A DNA stretch of 34,769 nt from an uncultured Acetobacteraceae bacterium (GCA_903918195.1 CAIXDS010000012.1:1-34769), one strand, 5' to 3'. Shown: positions 7,437-15,102, counted from the stretch's first letter. A program made the numbers and translations. Notes: a model not told the origin generated them from the sequence alone.

Positions 7437-9149
7437 TCAGTCCCCCACCGCCACCCCCTCCCGCCGCGGATCGACCCCGCCCGCCAGCCCCTCCGGCGTG
7501 ACCGCAATGATTCCCAGCCCGCTGATCGACGTGTAGCTGCGCACTTTCTGCCCGCGCGCCTCCAGCACCGGCGCGAGCCCGGCCGCGCCGGTGCCGGTTT
7601 CCAGATCGGCCGTCTCGCCGAGGGTGGATACATGCGCCGCCGCCGCTGCCTGCACGGGGGTTGCGCCCCAGTCCAGCAGCTCCACCAGCGCCTGCACCAC
7701 ATCGCCGATGATACGTGCCCCGCCGACCGAGCCGAGCACGAAGCGCAGCCGTCCGGCGCGGTCGAACACCAGCGTCGGCGCCATGGAACTGCGGGGCCGC
7801 TTGCCCGGCTCGACCCGGTTGGCGACCGGGCGGCCGGCCACAGAGGGCGTGAACGAAAAATCGGTCAGCTCGTCGTTCAGCAGGAACCCGCCCACCAGCA
7901 GCCGCGCCCCGAACATGTCCTGCACCGTGGTGGTCAAGGTCACGGCGTTGCCCTGATCGTCCACCACCGAGATCTGGCTGGTGCCGTGCTCGGGCTGCGG
8001 CGGGGCCGGGGCGAGGTCCGGCGCCTGCCAGTCGGGGTTGCCCGCCCGCACCAAGTCCATCGCGCGGTCGCGGTCGATCAGTTGCGCCCGCACGGTGAGG
8101 TAGTCCGGCGCCAGCAGGCCACGCAGCGGCACGCGGACAAAATCGCTGTCGGCCAGATACAGCGCCCGGTCGGCCCAGGCCAGCCGTCCTGCCTCGACGA
8201 GCAAATGCGCCGCATCCGCCCCGGGAACGCCCGCCGCATGGGCCAGCCCGCCGATTTCGAAATGCGCCAGGAGACCCAGAGTCTGCAGCACGGTCGGTCC
8301 ACCGGAGGAGGGCGGCCCCATGCCGCACACCACCCAGACCCGGTAGGGACCGCAGACCGGATCGCGCCGTTTCGGCGTATAGGCGGCCAGATCGTCGGCG
8401 GTCAGCAGGCCCGGGTTGGCATCGGTGCGCACCGCCGTCGCGATCGCCGCCGCCAGCGCGCCGCGATGCAGCGCGTCCGCCCCGCCGCTGGCCAGCGCCC
8501 GCAGCGTCTCGGCCAGCGGGCGGTTCACCAGCAGGGCGCCTGCCGGCAGCGGCGTGCCGTCGCGGTGGTAAAAGAACGCCCGGCTCGCCGGCCGCGACCC
8601 CAGCAACGGCGTATCCGTGGCGATCGCGGCGGCCAGCCGGGGCGGGACCGGAACACCCCGCTCGGCCAGCCGGATGGCATCGGCGAACAGCCGTTCCCAG
8701 GGCAGCCGGCCGTAGGCGCGATGCGCCGCCTCCAGCATGCGCAGCGTGCCGGGCACGCCAACCGCCCGCCCGCCCACGCCAGCCTCGCGGAAGCCCAGCT
8801 CGTGCCCGTCGGCGGCCAGGAACAGATCGGGCCCGGCCGCGGCCGGCGCCGTCTCGCGCCCGTCCCAGGCGCTCACCCGGCCGGTGGCGGCGTCATAAAG
8901 CAGCATCATGGCCCCGCCGCCGAGCCCGGAGGATTGCGGCTCCACCAGCGTCAGCACCAGCTGGGCGGCGATGGCGGCGTCCACTGCCGAGCCGCCGGCG
9001 CGCAGCACTTCCAGCCCGGCCGCCGCCGCCGCCGGTTCGGCCGCGACGATCATGTGGTGGTGCGGGTGGGCCGGCTCGGCCGCGTCCGCCCGGCCGCAGG
9101 CCACCGCCAGGGCGACGCAAACCAGGACCAACCCGTGTCGCATTCGCAT
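7437..9149 (-). CDS. ggt: Gamma-glutamyltransferase (periplasmic, autoprocessing)
   Basis: 570 residues. It cleaves the gamma-glutamyl bond of glutathione and related compounds and transfers or hydrolyses the glutamyl group, in the periplasm. A signal peptide covers about residues 1-24. The heavy subunit starts with MIVAAEPAAAAAGLEVLRAGGSAVDAA split by family motifs such as SGLGGGAMM. The nucleophile and autocleavage site is Thr390 in EHGTSQISVVD, with the small subunit following (KRPRSSMAPTLVF, GSVGGARIIG). Length and order of motifs match the family. The ATG at 9149 has GGAG eight bases upstream; ATG 9143 is an alternative. The 63-base gap to yraN must hold divergent promoters. A Cys at about residue 18 could make a lipobox, but the context is poor. 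Confidence 0.93.
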   Translation of the reverse strand: MRMRHGLVLVCVALAVACGRADAAEPAHPHHHMIVAAEPAAAAAGLEVLRAGGSAVDAAIAAQLVLTLVEPQSSGLGGGAMMLLYDAATGRVSAWDGRETAPAAAGPDLFLAADGHELGFREAGVGGRAVGVPGTLRMLEAAHRAYGRLPWERLFADAIRLAERGVPVPPRLAAAIATDTPLLGSRPASRAFFYHRDGTPLPAGALLVNRPLAETLRALASGGADALHRGALAAAIATAVRTDANPGLLTADDLAAYTPKRRDPVCGPYRVWVVCGMGPPSSGGPTVLQTLGLLAHFEIGGLAHAAGVPGADAAHLLVEAGRLAWADRALYLADSDFVRVPLRGLLAPDYLTVRAQLIDRDRAMDLVRAGNPDWQAPDLAPAPPQPEHGTSQISVVDDQGNAVTLTTTVQDMFGARLLVGGFLLNDELTDFSFTPSVAGRPVANRVEPGKRPRSSMAPTLVFDRAGRLRFVLGSVGGARIIGDVVQALVELLDWGATPVQAAAAAHVSTLGETADLETGTGAAGLAPVLEARGQKVRSYTSISGLGIIAVTPEGLAGGVDPRREGVAVGD

Positions 9150-9212
9150 TGTTCGCGCTCCGTGACCGCGGCATGTTGCCAGCCGCCGGCGCATCCTGGA
9201 AATCTCTGCCAC

Positions 9213-9611
9213 ATGATATTCCCGCCACCCTTAACAACCGCGGACCGCGCCCGCCGTGGCCGCACCGCCCAGCGTCGCGGCATCGACGCCGAGGCGGCCG
9301 CCTGCGCCGCGCTCGAACAGGAAGGCTGGACCATCCTCGGCCGCCGCCTGCGCACCGAGGCCGGCGAGATCGACGCGGTGGCCGAGAAAGACGGGCTGTT
9401 GGCCCTGCTGGAGGTGAAAAGCCGGCCCACTCTGGCGCTCGCCGCGGCGTGCCTGTCGCCGCGCCAGCGCGCCCGCCTGCTCGGCGCTGCGGCCATCCTG
9501 CTGGCGGCCAATCCCGGGTGGGGCCGCAACGGCGTGCGCTTCGACGTGCTGCTGGTGGATGCGGCCGGCGCGGTGCGCCGCATCGCCGACGCGTTCCGCC
9601 AGGAGGCGTGA
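9213..9611 (+). CDS. yraN: YraN family protein (UPF0102, predicted endonuclease fold)
   Basis: 132 residues, complete. The family has a restriction-endonuclease-like fold; its cellular role is still poorly defined. The key acidic and lysine residues are visible in GEIDAVAEKDGLLALLEVKSR (E-x-D then E-x-K, the PD-(D/E)xK-like site), preceded by RRGIDAEAAACAALEQEGW. The ATG at 9213 gives MIFPPPLTTADRARRGRTAQ, a normal length for the family. It is divergent from ggt. In many proteobacteria yraN neighbours rsmI and gshB, but here neither is present; the association with a glutathione-degrading GGT may be coincidence. Confidence 0.9.
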   Translation: MIFPPPLTTADRARRGRTAQRRGIDAEAAACAALEQEGWTILGRRLRTEAGEIDAVAEKDGLLALLEVKSRPTLALAAACLSPRQRARLLGAAAILLAANPGWGRNGVRFDVLLVDAAGAVRRIADAFRQEA

Positions 9612-9676
9612 CCGCCGTACCGCGCCGGGGTATGGATGAGGCGCTCAACCCAATGGATTGCAGAGGAGCCGGCAGC

Positions 9677-10195
9677 ATGAGCCTCTCACCTCTCAGGCGA
9701 ACCGGTCTTTGGCGAACCGGTCTTTGGCCCGTTGCCCTGCTGGCGGCGCTCGCCTCCCCGGCCGCGGCTCAGGTTCTGGGCCAGGCCCCGCCGGGCGGGC
9801 AGTATGTGCGCCCCGGCAACGAGATCGGCACCGGGCAGTCGCTGCCCGCCTCTGACCAGCCGAGCAACCTGGCGCCCTCCACCGCGCCCGTGCCGTACGG
9901 CTACCGCCTGCCGGCGCCGGCCATTGACGAGAACGCGCCGGTCTCCGCTTTCCTGGATGCCGCCCGCCACGCCCTCGCCGCCGGGCGTACCGGCGAGGCG
10001 CAGGAGGCGCTGGAACGGGCCGAAAGCCGGGCGCTGGTCCGCTCGGTGCGGCCCTCGCGCGCCGGCCAGGCGAGCCGGCAGCCGGTGGTGGAGCGCATTT
10101 CCGCGGCTCTCGCGGCGCTGGCCACCGGCGACCGGCAGGCCGTGCTGCAGCACATCGATGAGGCGCTCGCCGCCGAGGCCGCCGAGGCGCCGTAA
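9677..10195 (+). CDS. Exported protein of unknown function
   Basis: 172 residues. A signal peptide ends about residue 32 (ALASPAAAQ). The mature part starts with a Gly/Pro-rich segment (APPGGQYVRPGNEIGTGQ) and continues with an Ala/Glu/Arg-rich region from about residue 94 (VSAFLDAARHALAAGRTGEA) that looks like two or three helical hairpins, possibly TPR-like. AGAGGAG stands about seven bases before the ATG at 9677. I do not recognise a named family. Next to the lipoprotein gene at 10265 it suggests an envelope role, but nothing more can be claimed. Confidence 0.72.
   Translation: MSLSPLRRTGLWRTGLWPVALLAALASPAAAQVLGQAPPGGQYVRPGNEIGTGQSLPASDQPSNLAPSTAPVPYGYRLPAPAIDENAPVSAFLDAARHALAAGRTGEAQEALERAESRALVRSVRPSRAGQASRQPVVERISAALAALATGDRQAVLQHIDEALAAEAAEAP
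9696..9728 (+). repeat. Tandem 15-bp duplication inside a signal peptide
   Basis: The unit GAACCGGTCTTTGGC occurs twice head to tail (9699-9713 and 9714-9728) with a partial third unit (GGC) before it. In frame it encodes RTGLW-RTGLW, lengthening the basic region before the hydrophobic core of the signal peptide by five residues. It looks like a recent replication-slippage event. Confidence 0.85.
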
Positions 10196-10264
10196 CGCGC
10201 CTTGCGCGTCTTGCGGACCGGGATGAGATGGCTTAGCTGCAGTCGTTTCGGGAGCATCGAGACC

Positions 10265-10729
10265 ATGAACATGATTGCCACCGCCGCCTGCACGCGCGGC
10301 CTCGCCCTGGCGCTCCTGCTGGCGGCGGCCGGATGCTCCAGTCTTGATAAACCCGGACCGCAGAGCATCGCCGGGATGTCCCCGGTTGGCACCGTGAGCC
10401 TGACCGAAATCATCGCCGCCGGCGCCGATGCCGGCACGGGCACGTTGAATTTCCAGGGCCGGGTCTATTCGTTCAAGCTGGCCGGCGGGGTGACCGGCGG
10501 CGGCGGCGCGTCCGACATCCAGGCCAGCGGCGAGGTCTACAACCTGCAGAACGTTTCCGACTTCGCCGGGCTGTATACCCAGAGCAACGGCGGGATCGGG
10601 CTGGACATTTCGGGCACCAGCGATCTGTGGCTGCGCAACACGTCAGGCGTCGTGCTGCATCTGACCGGAACGCAAAAGGGCGTGACGCTGAGCCTGGGTC
10701 GCGAGGAACTTCTCATCGAGATGCTCTGA
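10265..10729 (+). CDS. Small lipoprotein of unknown function
   Basis: 154 residues. The N-terminus MNMIATAACTRGLALALLLAAAGCSS is a lipoprotein signal with the acylated Cys at about residue 24. The mature domain is Gly-rich and beta-like: GTLNFQGRVYSFKLAGG, GGGGASDIQASGEVYNL, DFAGLYTQSNGGIGLDISG, LWLRNTSGVVLHL and TLSLGREELLIEM. I recall similar GxGASxIxASGxVYNL proteins in alphaproteobacteria but cannot name the family. The ATG at 10265 follows GGGAG about 10 bases upstream; the frame is open from 10202, but that part has no coding character. Probably outer-membrane associated. Confidence 0.75.
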   Translation: MNMIATAACTRGLALALLLAAAGCSSLDKPGPQSIAGMSPVGTVSLTEIIAAGADAGTGTLNFQGRVYSFKLAGGVTGGGGASDIQASGEVYNLQNVSDFAGLYTQSNGGIGLDISGTSDLWLRNTSGVVLHLTGTQKGVTLSLGREELLIEML

Positions 10730-10795
10730 CGCCGGCAGCGCCCGGAGACATCTGCGGCGGCCAGTCCATCGCCGTCGCGAGGTGAGGGGCGATCG

Positions 10796-11437
10796 ATGCA
10801 AGTCCGGGTGGCGAGGCTCGTTCGTGCGCTTTGCCTCGCGCTGCTGACCGCGGCCTGCAGCGCCGTGGTCGGAACCCCCGATCCCGCCGCACTGCCGCGG
10901 ACCTCGCGGGTCTATGTGGTTGAACGCGACTGGCACACCGAGATCGGCCTGCGCGCCGAGGACATGGATGGTCCGCTCGCGACCATCCGCGACCGCTTTC
11001 TGGGCGTTCGCACAGTGTTGATCGGCTTCGGCGACCGGCACTACCTGACCCGCCGGCAGCCGGGCTTTTCCGACATGCTGATCGCCGCGCTCCCGGGGCC
11101 GGGCGCGCTGCTGGTGACCGGCCTGCGCACGACCCCGGCAGAGGCGTTCGGCGCGGCAGATGTGGTGGAAATGGCGGTGTCGGGTGCCGGACTGCTCCGT
11201 ATCTCGGGCTTCCTGTGGCACGCCTTTGAAACCGACGGGAACGGCCGGCCCCGACCGCTGGGCGACGGTCCCTATCCCGGCAGCCTGTTCTATGCCTCGG
11301 GCGACACCTACGCGCTGACCCATACCTGCAACACATGGACGGCCGAGGCGCTACAGGTTGGCGGCACCGACGTGCGTGCCGCCGGTGTGCTGCTGGCCTC
11401 CCAGGTGATGGCCCGCGCCCGCGCCACGGCGCAGTGA
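10796..11437 (+). CDS. DUF2459 domain lipoprotein
   Basis: 213 residues, function unknown. A lipoprotein signal (ALCLALLTAACS) puts the acylated Cys at residue 21. The mature protein starts with VYVVERDWHTEIGLRAED, the typical DUF2459 (PF09601, TIGR02117) opening with the conserved W-H-T. It continues with VLIGFGDRHYLTRR, GAGLLRISGFLWHAF and HTCNTWTAEALQVGG, where the conserved C-N-T-W motif stands. Similar proteins are often found near urease or other genes but have no assigned reaction; the H, C and N residues suggest a papain/NlpC-like fold, which is inference. It is convergent with the small lipoprotein gene ending at 11451. Confidence 0.87.
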   Translation: MQVRVARLVRALCLALLTAACSAVVGTPDPAALPRTSRVYVVERDWHTEIGLRAEDMDGPLATIRDRFLGVRTVLIGFGDRHYLTRRQPGFSDMLIAALPGPGALLVTGLRTTPAEAFGAADVVEMAVSGAGLLRISGFLWHAFETDGNGRPRPLGDGPYPGSLFYASGDTYALTHTCNTWTAEALQVGGTDVRAAGVLLASQVMARARATAQ

Positions 11438-11450
11438 CCGGGCGCCTCTG

Positions 11451-11564
11451 TTATCTGGGTGGCACCACCACGGTGGTCTGGGCCGGCGGAGGCGGGTTGC
11501 TGCTGCTGAAGCTGAGACAGCCCGACAGCAGAATGAGGGACAGCAAGGCGAGGGTCACGCGCAT
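11451..11564 (-). CDS. Small lipoprotein, 37 residues
   Basis: The peptide reads MRVTLALLSLILLSGCLSFS, then ends PPPPAQTTVVVPPR. The lipobox LLSGC places the lipidated Cys at residue 16, leaving a mature peptide of only 22 residues with a proline-rich end. The ATG at 11564 is preceded by GGGGAGAG at about six bases, a strong ribosome site that supports translation and separates it from the longer open frame upstream. Similar short Pro/Val-ended lipoproteins exist in alphaproteobacteria; no function is known to me. It converges on the DUF2459 gene with 13 bases between the stops. Confidence 0.7.
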   Translation of the reverse strand: MRVTLALLSLILLSGCLSFSSSNPPPPAQTTVVVPPR

Positions 11565-11695
11565 TGGTTTCTCTCCCCGGGGAGCACGACGCGGCTCGGA
11601 GCGGGGCAAGGATGCCGCGCGTGCCTGGCTACCGTATTTTGAACGGCGCCGCATAAATGCAAGGATGCAGCAGAGGCGGCAACCACTGCCCCCCA

Positions 11696-11717
11696 CCAGG
11701 GGCCTGCAGGCCCCTGG
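11696..11717. repeat. Palindromic spacer repeat, copy 2
   Basis: A perfect 9-bp stem CCAGGGGCC/GGCCCCTGG (11696-11704 with 11709-11717, loop TGCA) followed by GACCCC. The words are those of the repeat family at 167-220, 31470-31681 and 34571-34601. Confidence 0.65.
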
Positions 11718-11840
11718 ACCCCAGTTTTCCAGGTCTTGCGGTGCGGCATCCGGTGGCGGAACGCCCGCACGTTCGCGACATCGTGTCGCCTGAATCACCG
11801 CAATCGACACCGCGCAAGGACCTCGAGGCGACGATCACTT

Positions 11841-11869
11841 CGGCTGTTTCCGCTGAACGAAAACAGCCG
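11841..11869 (-). terminator. Terminator-like hairpin after the rpfF transcription unit
   Basis: A perfect 9-bp stem CGGCTGTTT/AAACAGCCG (11841-11849 with 11861-11869, 11-base loop) starts 20 bases beyond the stop codon at 11889 in the direction of minus-strand transcription. There is no long U run, so it may be an imperfect intrinsic terminator. Its position supports the reality of the stop at 11889. Confidence 0.55.
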
Positions 11870-11888
11870 CGTTGGCGTCCGCTATGGG

Positions 11889-12476
11889 TTATGCCGCTGC
11901 TCTGTCATAACGATCCCGAAGATGGGCCGGGCCGGGCTGTGCCATGACGACGGCTGAACCGCGGGCGCCCGGTAAATTGCCTGCCGGGAATGGGGCGTGC
12001 CGGTCAGTGCCCTGCAGCGCCGGCTTTACGTGACGATTCGCGGCGCGATCAAGGATAGACTGTATTGCTTCAATCAAATGTGCTGCATAAAGCTGCGGCC
12101 AGACGAGATCAGAGGTGTAGCAGGCGTTCCGCGACGAAGAATCGTAATCGCTTTTCTCATCGCAGGCAACAAGCAGAACTTCGAAGTTTTCCGTCGAAAA
12201 ATCTGGCGTATCCCGCAACTCCAGCCCATGACGTTCGCAATATAAAAACAACTCATGGAGAGTAAGTTTAGAACGAACATTGGCGACATCGAGTTCCTTA
12301 TGCGCCGCAAAACTCTCCAATGCGAGCCTGATCGATTTTGCATATTGCTCACAAATCACGGCCCTGACAGGCAAATTGTGCGTGGCCCTGCTGCCGGACA
12401 GCAAAAAATCTCCGGCAATTCTGTGCTGCGTGGCGCCGATCATCAGAGTCTGCGAATCATCGCTTGTCTTGTGCAT
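11889..12476 (-). CDS. Unrecognised protein directly downstream of the DSF synthase gene
   Basis: 195 residues from the ATG at 12476 (MHKTSDDSQTLMIGATQHRI), chosen because AGGG lies about nine bases upstream. In-frame ATGs at 12485 and 12530 are possible and give up to 213 residues. I do not recognise a family. The protein looks soluble, with no membrane segment. Residues 40-90 look helical (RAVICEQYAKSIRLALESFA, then LTLHELFLYCERHGLEL), and an acidic Ser-rich loop (DEKSDYDSSSRN) precedes another helix (LYAAHLIEAIQSILDRAA). The last 40 residues look less constrained. It shares strand, spacing (77 bases) and lower GC with rpfF, and a hairpin terminator follows it, so co-transcription is likely. 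A role in DSF handling is a hypothesis from position only. Confidence 0.62.
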   Translation of the reverse strand: MHKTSDDSQTLMIGATQHRIAGDFLLSGSRATHNLPVRAVICEQYAKSIRLALESFAAHKELDVANVRSKLTLHELFLYCERHGLELRDTPDFSTENFEVLLVACDEKSDYDSSSRNACYTSDLVWPQLYAAHLIEAIQSILDRAANRHVKPALQGTDRHAPFPAGNLPGARGSAVVMAQPGPAHLRDRYDRAAA

Positions 12477-12552
12477 AACGATCATCCCTGCTACGGTACG
12501 TGGCTGCCCTTGTTCAACAGCGCGTGACATCGTCGGTAAGGAAGGTTGTTTA

Positions 12553-13542
12553 TCAGCCGAAGTGATTTTGTGCCGTCGCGATTTTTATCATCTTGCGAAG
12601 ATCATGCTCCGACAGCTGAAACGCGGCATCGACCCAGATATCTGTCACGTCGCGCAGTTCGTCGATGGTGACGGGGTTCACGCGGCGGCGGGCTCTTGAA
12701 AACGCTGAGCAGGCGCGATGCCTGGAACGGTTGCGCGCAATGTACTCGTGCACGGCAGTCTCGCCACCGTCGGCGTCGACCAGAACGTCAACGATCCCCA
12801 AGGCAGCCATTTCCGGCGCGGAGAAGATATTCCCAGAAAGAATCAATTGCTGCGCCTTGGCGCTGCCGAGGCGCCGGGCAAGGAAACTGTAGGCCCCCAT
12901 GCCCGGGAACAGGTTGAACCGGACTTCAGGCAGCCCAAACCGCGCCTGCTTTTCAGCAATGATCACGTCGCATGACAAAGCGGCCTCAAATCCGCCGCCG
13001 AGTGCCTCACCTTGGACGAGAGCGATCGTCGTGATGTCCTTGCTATATCCGGTGTGATTGGCATAAAGAGCCTCGATGCATGCATGGGCGTAAGCCCGCA
13101 GATGCTCCCGCCGACCTTCCCTGATGCAGGTACAGAAATATTCCAGATCTCCGCCGAGATTAAAAACGTTATGCACGCGCGAAGCCAGCACAAAATACTC
13201 CAATATCGGTGAACCCGAACGGTCCGCCGGCGGCAGGTATCTGATGGTGTCTTTCATCCTGAGCAATTCAGACAGCAGACCCTGCGAAAAATTCGGCCGG
13301 CCGGAGGGCTTCATATGACACCAGAGTGCCTTTGCCTCGTGCGAAGTAGTAAAATCGATACACTCGTAATGTGTGTCAGCAGATTCGGTTCCAGGAACAG
13401 AAAATGGTACCTTGAGAGCGCCCGATCGATCGCCTGGCTGCAAAGAGGTTGCGGCGGCGGATGGTACCGATCTGAAATGAGGATCGGTCATGCCGTGCGA
13501 AAGAGAAGCGTTCGGTTGGCTCTGGGGCCACAACGCCATCAT
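12553..13542 (-). CDS. rpfF: RpfF-family DSF synthase (crotonase superfamily)
   Basis: 329 residues. RpfF enzymes are bifunctional crotonases that dehydrate 3-hydroxyacyl-ACP to the cis-2-enoyl form and release the free acid, the diffusible signal factor. From about residue 125 the match is strong: VFNLGGDLEYFC, IREGRREHLRAYA, IALVQGEALGGGFEAALSCD, then FGLPEVRFNLFPGMGAYSF. The two catalytic glutamates (Glu141 and Glu161 of Xanthomonas RpfF) correspond to Glu186 and Glu206, with the same 20-residue spacing. The C-terminal ITDELRDVTDIWVDAAFQL-like stretch (VTIDELRDVTDIWVDAA) also fits. The N-terminus has about 45 extra residues of no clear fold. The ATG at 13542 has GGAG six bases upstream; ATG 13554 is an alternative. 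No RpfC, RpfG or RpfR gene is adjacent. An ordinary enoyl-CoA hydratase is unlikely given these RpfF-specific motifs. Confidence 0.9.
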   Translation of the reverse strand: MMALWPQSQPNASLSHGMTDPHFRSVPSAAATSLQPGDRSGALKVPFSVPGTESADTHYECIDFTTSHEAKALWCHMKPSGRPNFSQGLLSELLRMKDTIRYLPPADRSGSPILEYFVLASRVHNVFNLGGDLEYFCTCIREGRREHLRAYAHACIEALYANHTGYSKDITTIALVQGEALGGGFEAALSCDVIIAEKQARFGLPEVRFNLFPGMGAYSFLARRLGSAKAQQLILSGNIFSAPEMAALGIVDVLVDADGGETAVHEYIARNRSRHRACSAFSRARRRVNPVTIDELRDVTDIWVDAAFQLSEHDLRKMIKIATAQNHFG

Positions 13543-14412
13543 GAGTTTCTCCATGCTTGGAGGGTGTAGTCTTTACGGTTCGGCCATAACGTTTTTTATT
13601 AGGCGCAAGCGGCGTAGATACTGATCAAAAAGATGGGAGTGCTGGACATGGAAACAGTGATGCTGGATATAATCGAGATGACGCCCACGCTAACCGTTGC
13701 AGCGCACGGTCGGATGGGCATGCGGGCCGGGCAAACGCCGAGCTTGCTGCAATGATGGTCCGAGCCGGGGCAGCGGCTCAGACGGATGGGCCAAATGCCA
13801 TGTCGATTCCCGAGGAACGGAGGCGCCGCCGGTGCCCGGCTTCCGGCAGGTCCCGGCAACCGAAATCCGAAAAGCTGGCAGCGTCGCTGGTCGTCGGCAC
13901 CTTGCATGTCGCCGCCGACAACGGGGCTGTGAAGGCCGTCAGCGCGCCCGCCCCCTATGGCATCAGCAATATTTAAGTCCGAAGGCTATGCCGTCCGCGG
14001 CCTCAGCCGGCCGGATCCATGGGCTTGCCCAGGCTTGCCGGATAATGCCGAATAAGAAAGGTCATTATGCATTTTTTCCTAGCACAAATTGGGGCGTTTG
14101 GGCAAGCATAATCGACCGCGCATTTCCAGCCTCGGGAGGGCCTCTGGTAAGCGAGGCGAGCCGTGGCGGAACGACAGCGTCGCGCCGATCTGTCGCCGCA
14201 TGCGTGGTACGGTCATCGGCGCGTCGATGTGACAAATCGGGTGACCAACGCCCCCGCCCTCATCGCGCTGGCGGCTTTGCAGGTGGTCCGTTACCGCAGC
14301 GAGAGCCGGACGATTGATCAGCCCACGAAAACCGGCTCCGAGCCCACCGACCACGAATCCAGGACATGGAGCTTGCTGGGATCATTCCACAACCCGTTCA
14401 ACAGGCGAAACA
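13543..14412. other. 870-base stretch without a convincing gene
   Basis: The stretch starts with an AT-rich segment (about 13575-13605, containing AACGTTTTTTATTA) that probably holds the rpfF promoter on the minus strand. The rest shows only short or unconvincing open frames, lower GC than the core genes and no recognised domain. Two weak small-ORF candidates are listed separately (13648-13755 plus, 14318-14413 minus). It may be decayed DNA from the insertion that brought rpfF, or hold an undetected small RNA. Confidence 0.5.
13648..13755 (+). CDS. Candidate 35-residue peptide divergent from rpfF
   Basis: A short frame starting METVMLDIIEMTPTLTV and ending TPSLLQ, with GGGAG eight bases before the ATG. 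It would be transcribed divergently from rpfF. No family was recognised and no other coding signal is visible; chance is a real possibility. Confidence 0.2.
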   Translation: METVMLDIIEMTPTLTVAAHGRMGMRAGQTPSLLQ

Positions 14413-14413
14413 T
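14318..14413 (-). CDS. Candidate 31-residue ORF coupled to radC (TGATG)
   Basis: Its ATG (14413-14411) overlaps the radC stop codon (TGA, 14415-14413) as TGATG, the arrangement of coupled genes. It reads MFRLLNGLWNDPSKLHVLDS and stops after 31 codons. A second frame shifted by one base stays open for 90 codons beyond (VVGGLGAGFRGLINRPALAA), so this may be a longer gene broken by a frameshift. No family was recognised. Confidence 0.25.
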   Translation of the reverse strand: MFRLLNGLWNDPSKLHVLDSWSVGSEPVFVG

Positions 14414-15102
14414 CAAAGCAGCCCCTCCTGCCGCAGGCTCGTCCAACGGCCCTTGCCGATGATCAGGTGGTCATGGATGGTGATACCGAGCGGCTCCACC
14501 GCGTGGCGGATGTCGCGCGTCATGGACACATCATCGCGCGACGGTGTCGGGTCGCCGCTCGGATGGTTGTGCACGAGTATAAGCGCGGTGGCATCCAGCT
14601 CCAGCGCTCGCCGGGCAACCTCCCGCGGATAGACCTGCACGTGGTTCACCGTACCTTCGGCCAGTCTTTTGTCTGCCAGCAGGCGATTGCGGCTGTCGAG
14701 GAAGAGCACCTGGAACACTTCCACCGGGTGATGGGCCAGTTTGATCTGGAGGTAGTCGGTCAGGCGGTCCCAGTTATTGATGATGGGGCCGTCTGCAACT
14801 TCGGTGTGTGCCAGGTGCAGCGCTGCATCCCGGATCAGCTGCATCCTGGCGATGCTGTCAGGCCCGACCCCTGGGACGCGGCGGAGCTCTTCGGGCGAGG
14901 CCGCCAGGACACGCCCGAACGTGCCAAACTGTTCCAACAGACGCGCCGCGATCTGCTCGGGATCACCATTGCGGTGGTGAGTCGAATCGAGCACGGCCCA
15001 CAGCATCGCGTGGTCGTCCGTGGTGCTCATGGCAGCGCCGCGCCGTGGCTTGATTGTGGACGCATCCCGCAGAACATGTGAGCATTCGGTGTGCTTCGAC
15101 AT
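14413..15102 (-). CDS. radC: RadC family JAB-domain protein
   Basis: 229 residues. The C-terminal half is a JAB/MPN metalloprotease-like domain: VEVFQVLFLDSRNRLLADKR, AEGTVNHVQVYPREVARRAL and the zinc-site motif LILVHNHPSGDPTPSRDD. The N-terminal half has a helix-hairpin-helix segment (LRRVPGVGPDSIARMQLI). The usual HR-x-RLRERF opening of RadC is absent. The start is uncertain: ATG 15102 or ATG 15030 (204 residues, MSTTDDHAML), neither with a clear ribosome site. RadC proteins were named after a repair phenotype later withdrawn; the true activity is unknown, and they are frequent on mobile elements, which fits this island. Confidence 0.87.
   Translation of the reverse strand: MSKHTECSHVLRDASTIKPRRGAAMSTTDDHAMLWAVLDSTHHRNGDPEQIAARLLEQFGTFGRVLAASPEELRRVPGVGPDSIARMQLIRDAALHLAHTEVADGPIINNWDRLTDYLQIKLAHHPVEVFQVLFLDSRNRLLADKRLAEGTVNHVQVYPREVARRALELDATALILVHNHPSGDPTPSRDDVSMTRDIRHAVEPLGITIHDHLIIGKGRWTSLRQEGLL

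Larger units (their letters stand above)
11565..11888. other. Gene-poor spacer with palindromes
   Basis: 324 bases between the small lipoprotein start and the stop of the unknown ORF at 11889. It holds the promoter area of the small lipoprotein, a GGCC palindrome (11696-11717) and a terminator-like hairpin (11841-11869). No convincing gene was seen. It forms the left border of the lower-GC segment that carries the DSF synthase. Confidence 0.6.

Noticed and set aside
6096-9611. Very long plus-strand open frame opposite the ABC and GGT genes
   Set aside because: It is antisense to genes with clear motifs (Walker A, GGT nucleophile). Its translation is low-complexity Arg/Gly/His/Gln-rich, as expected from a high-GC shadow. 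Only the last 399 bases (yraN) are real.
13599-13907. 102-codon minus-strand frame upstream of rpfF
   Set aside because: No clear start signal, no family resemblance, and it overlaps the presumed rpfF promoter.
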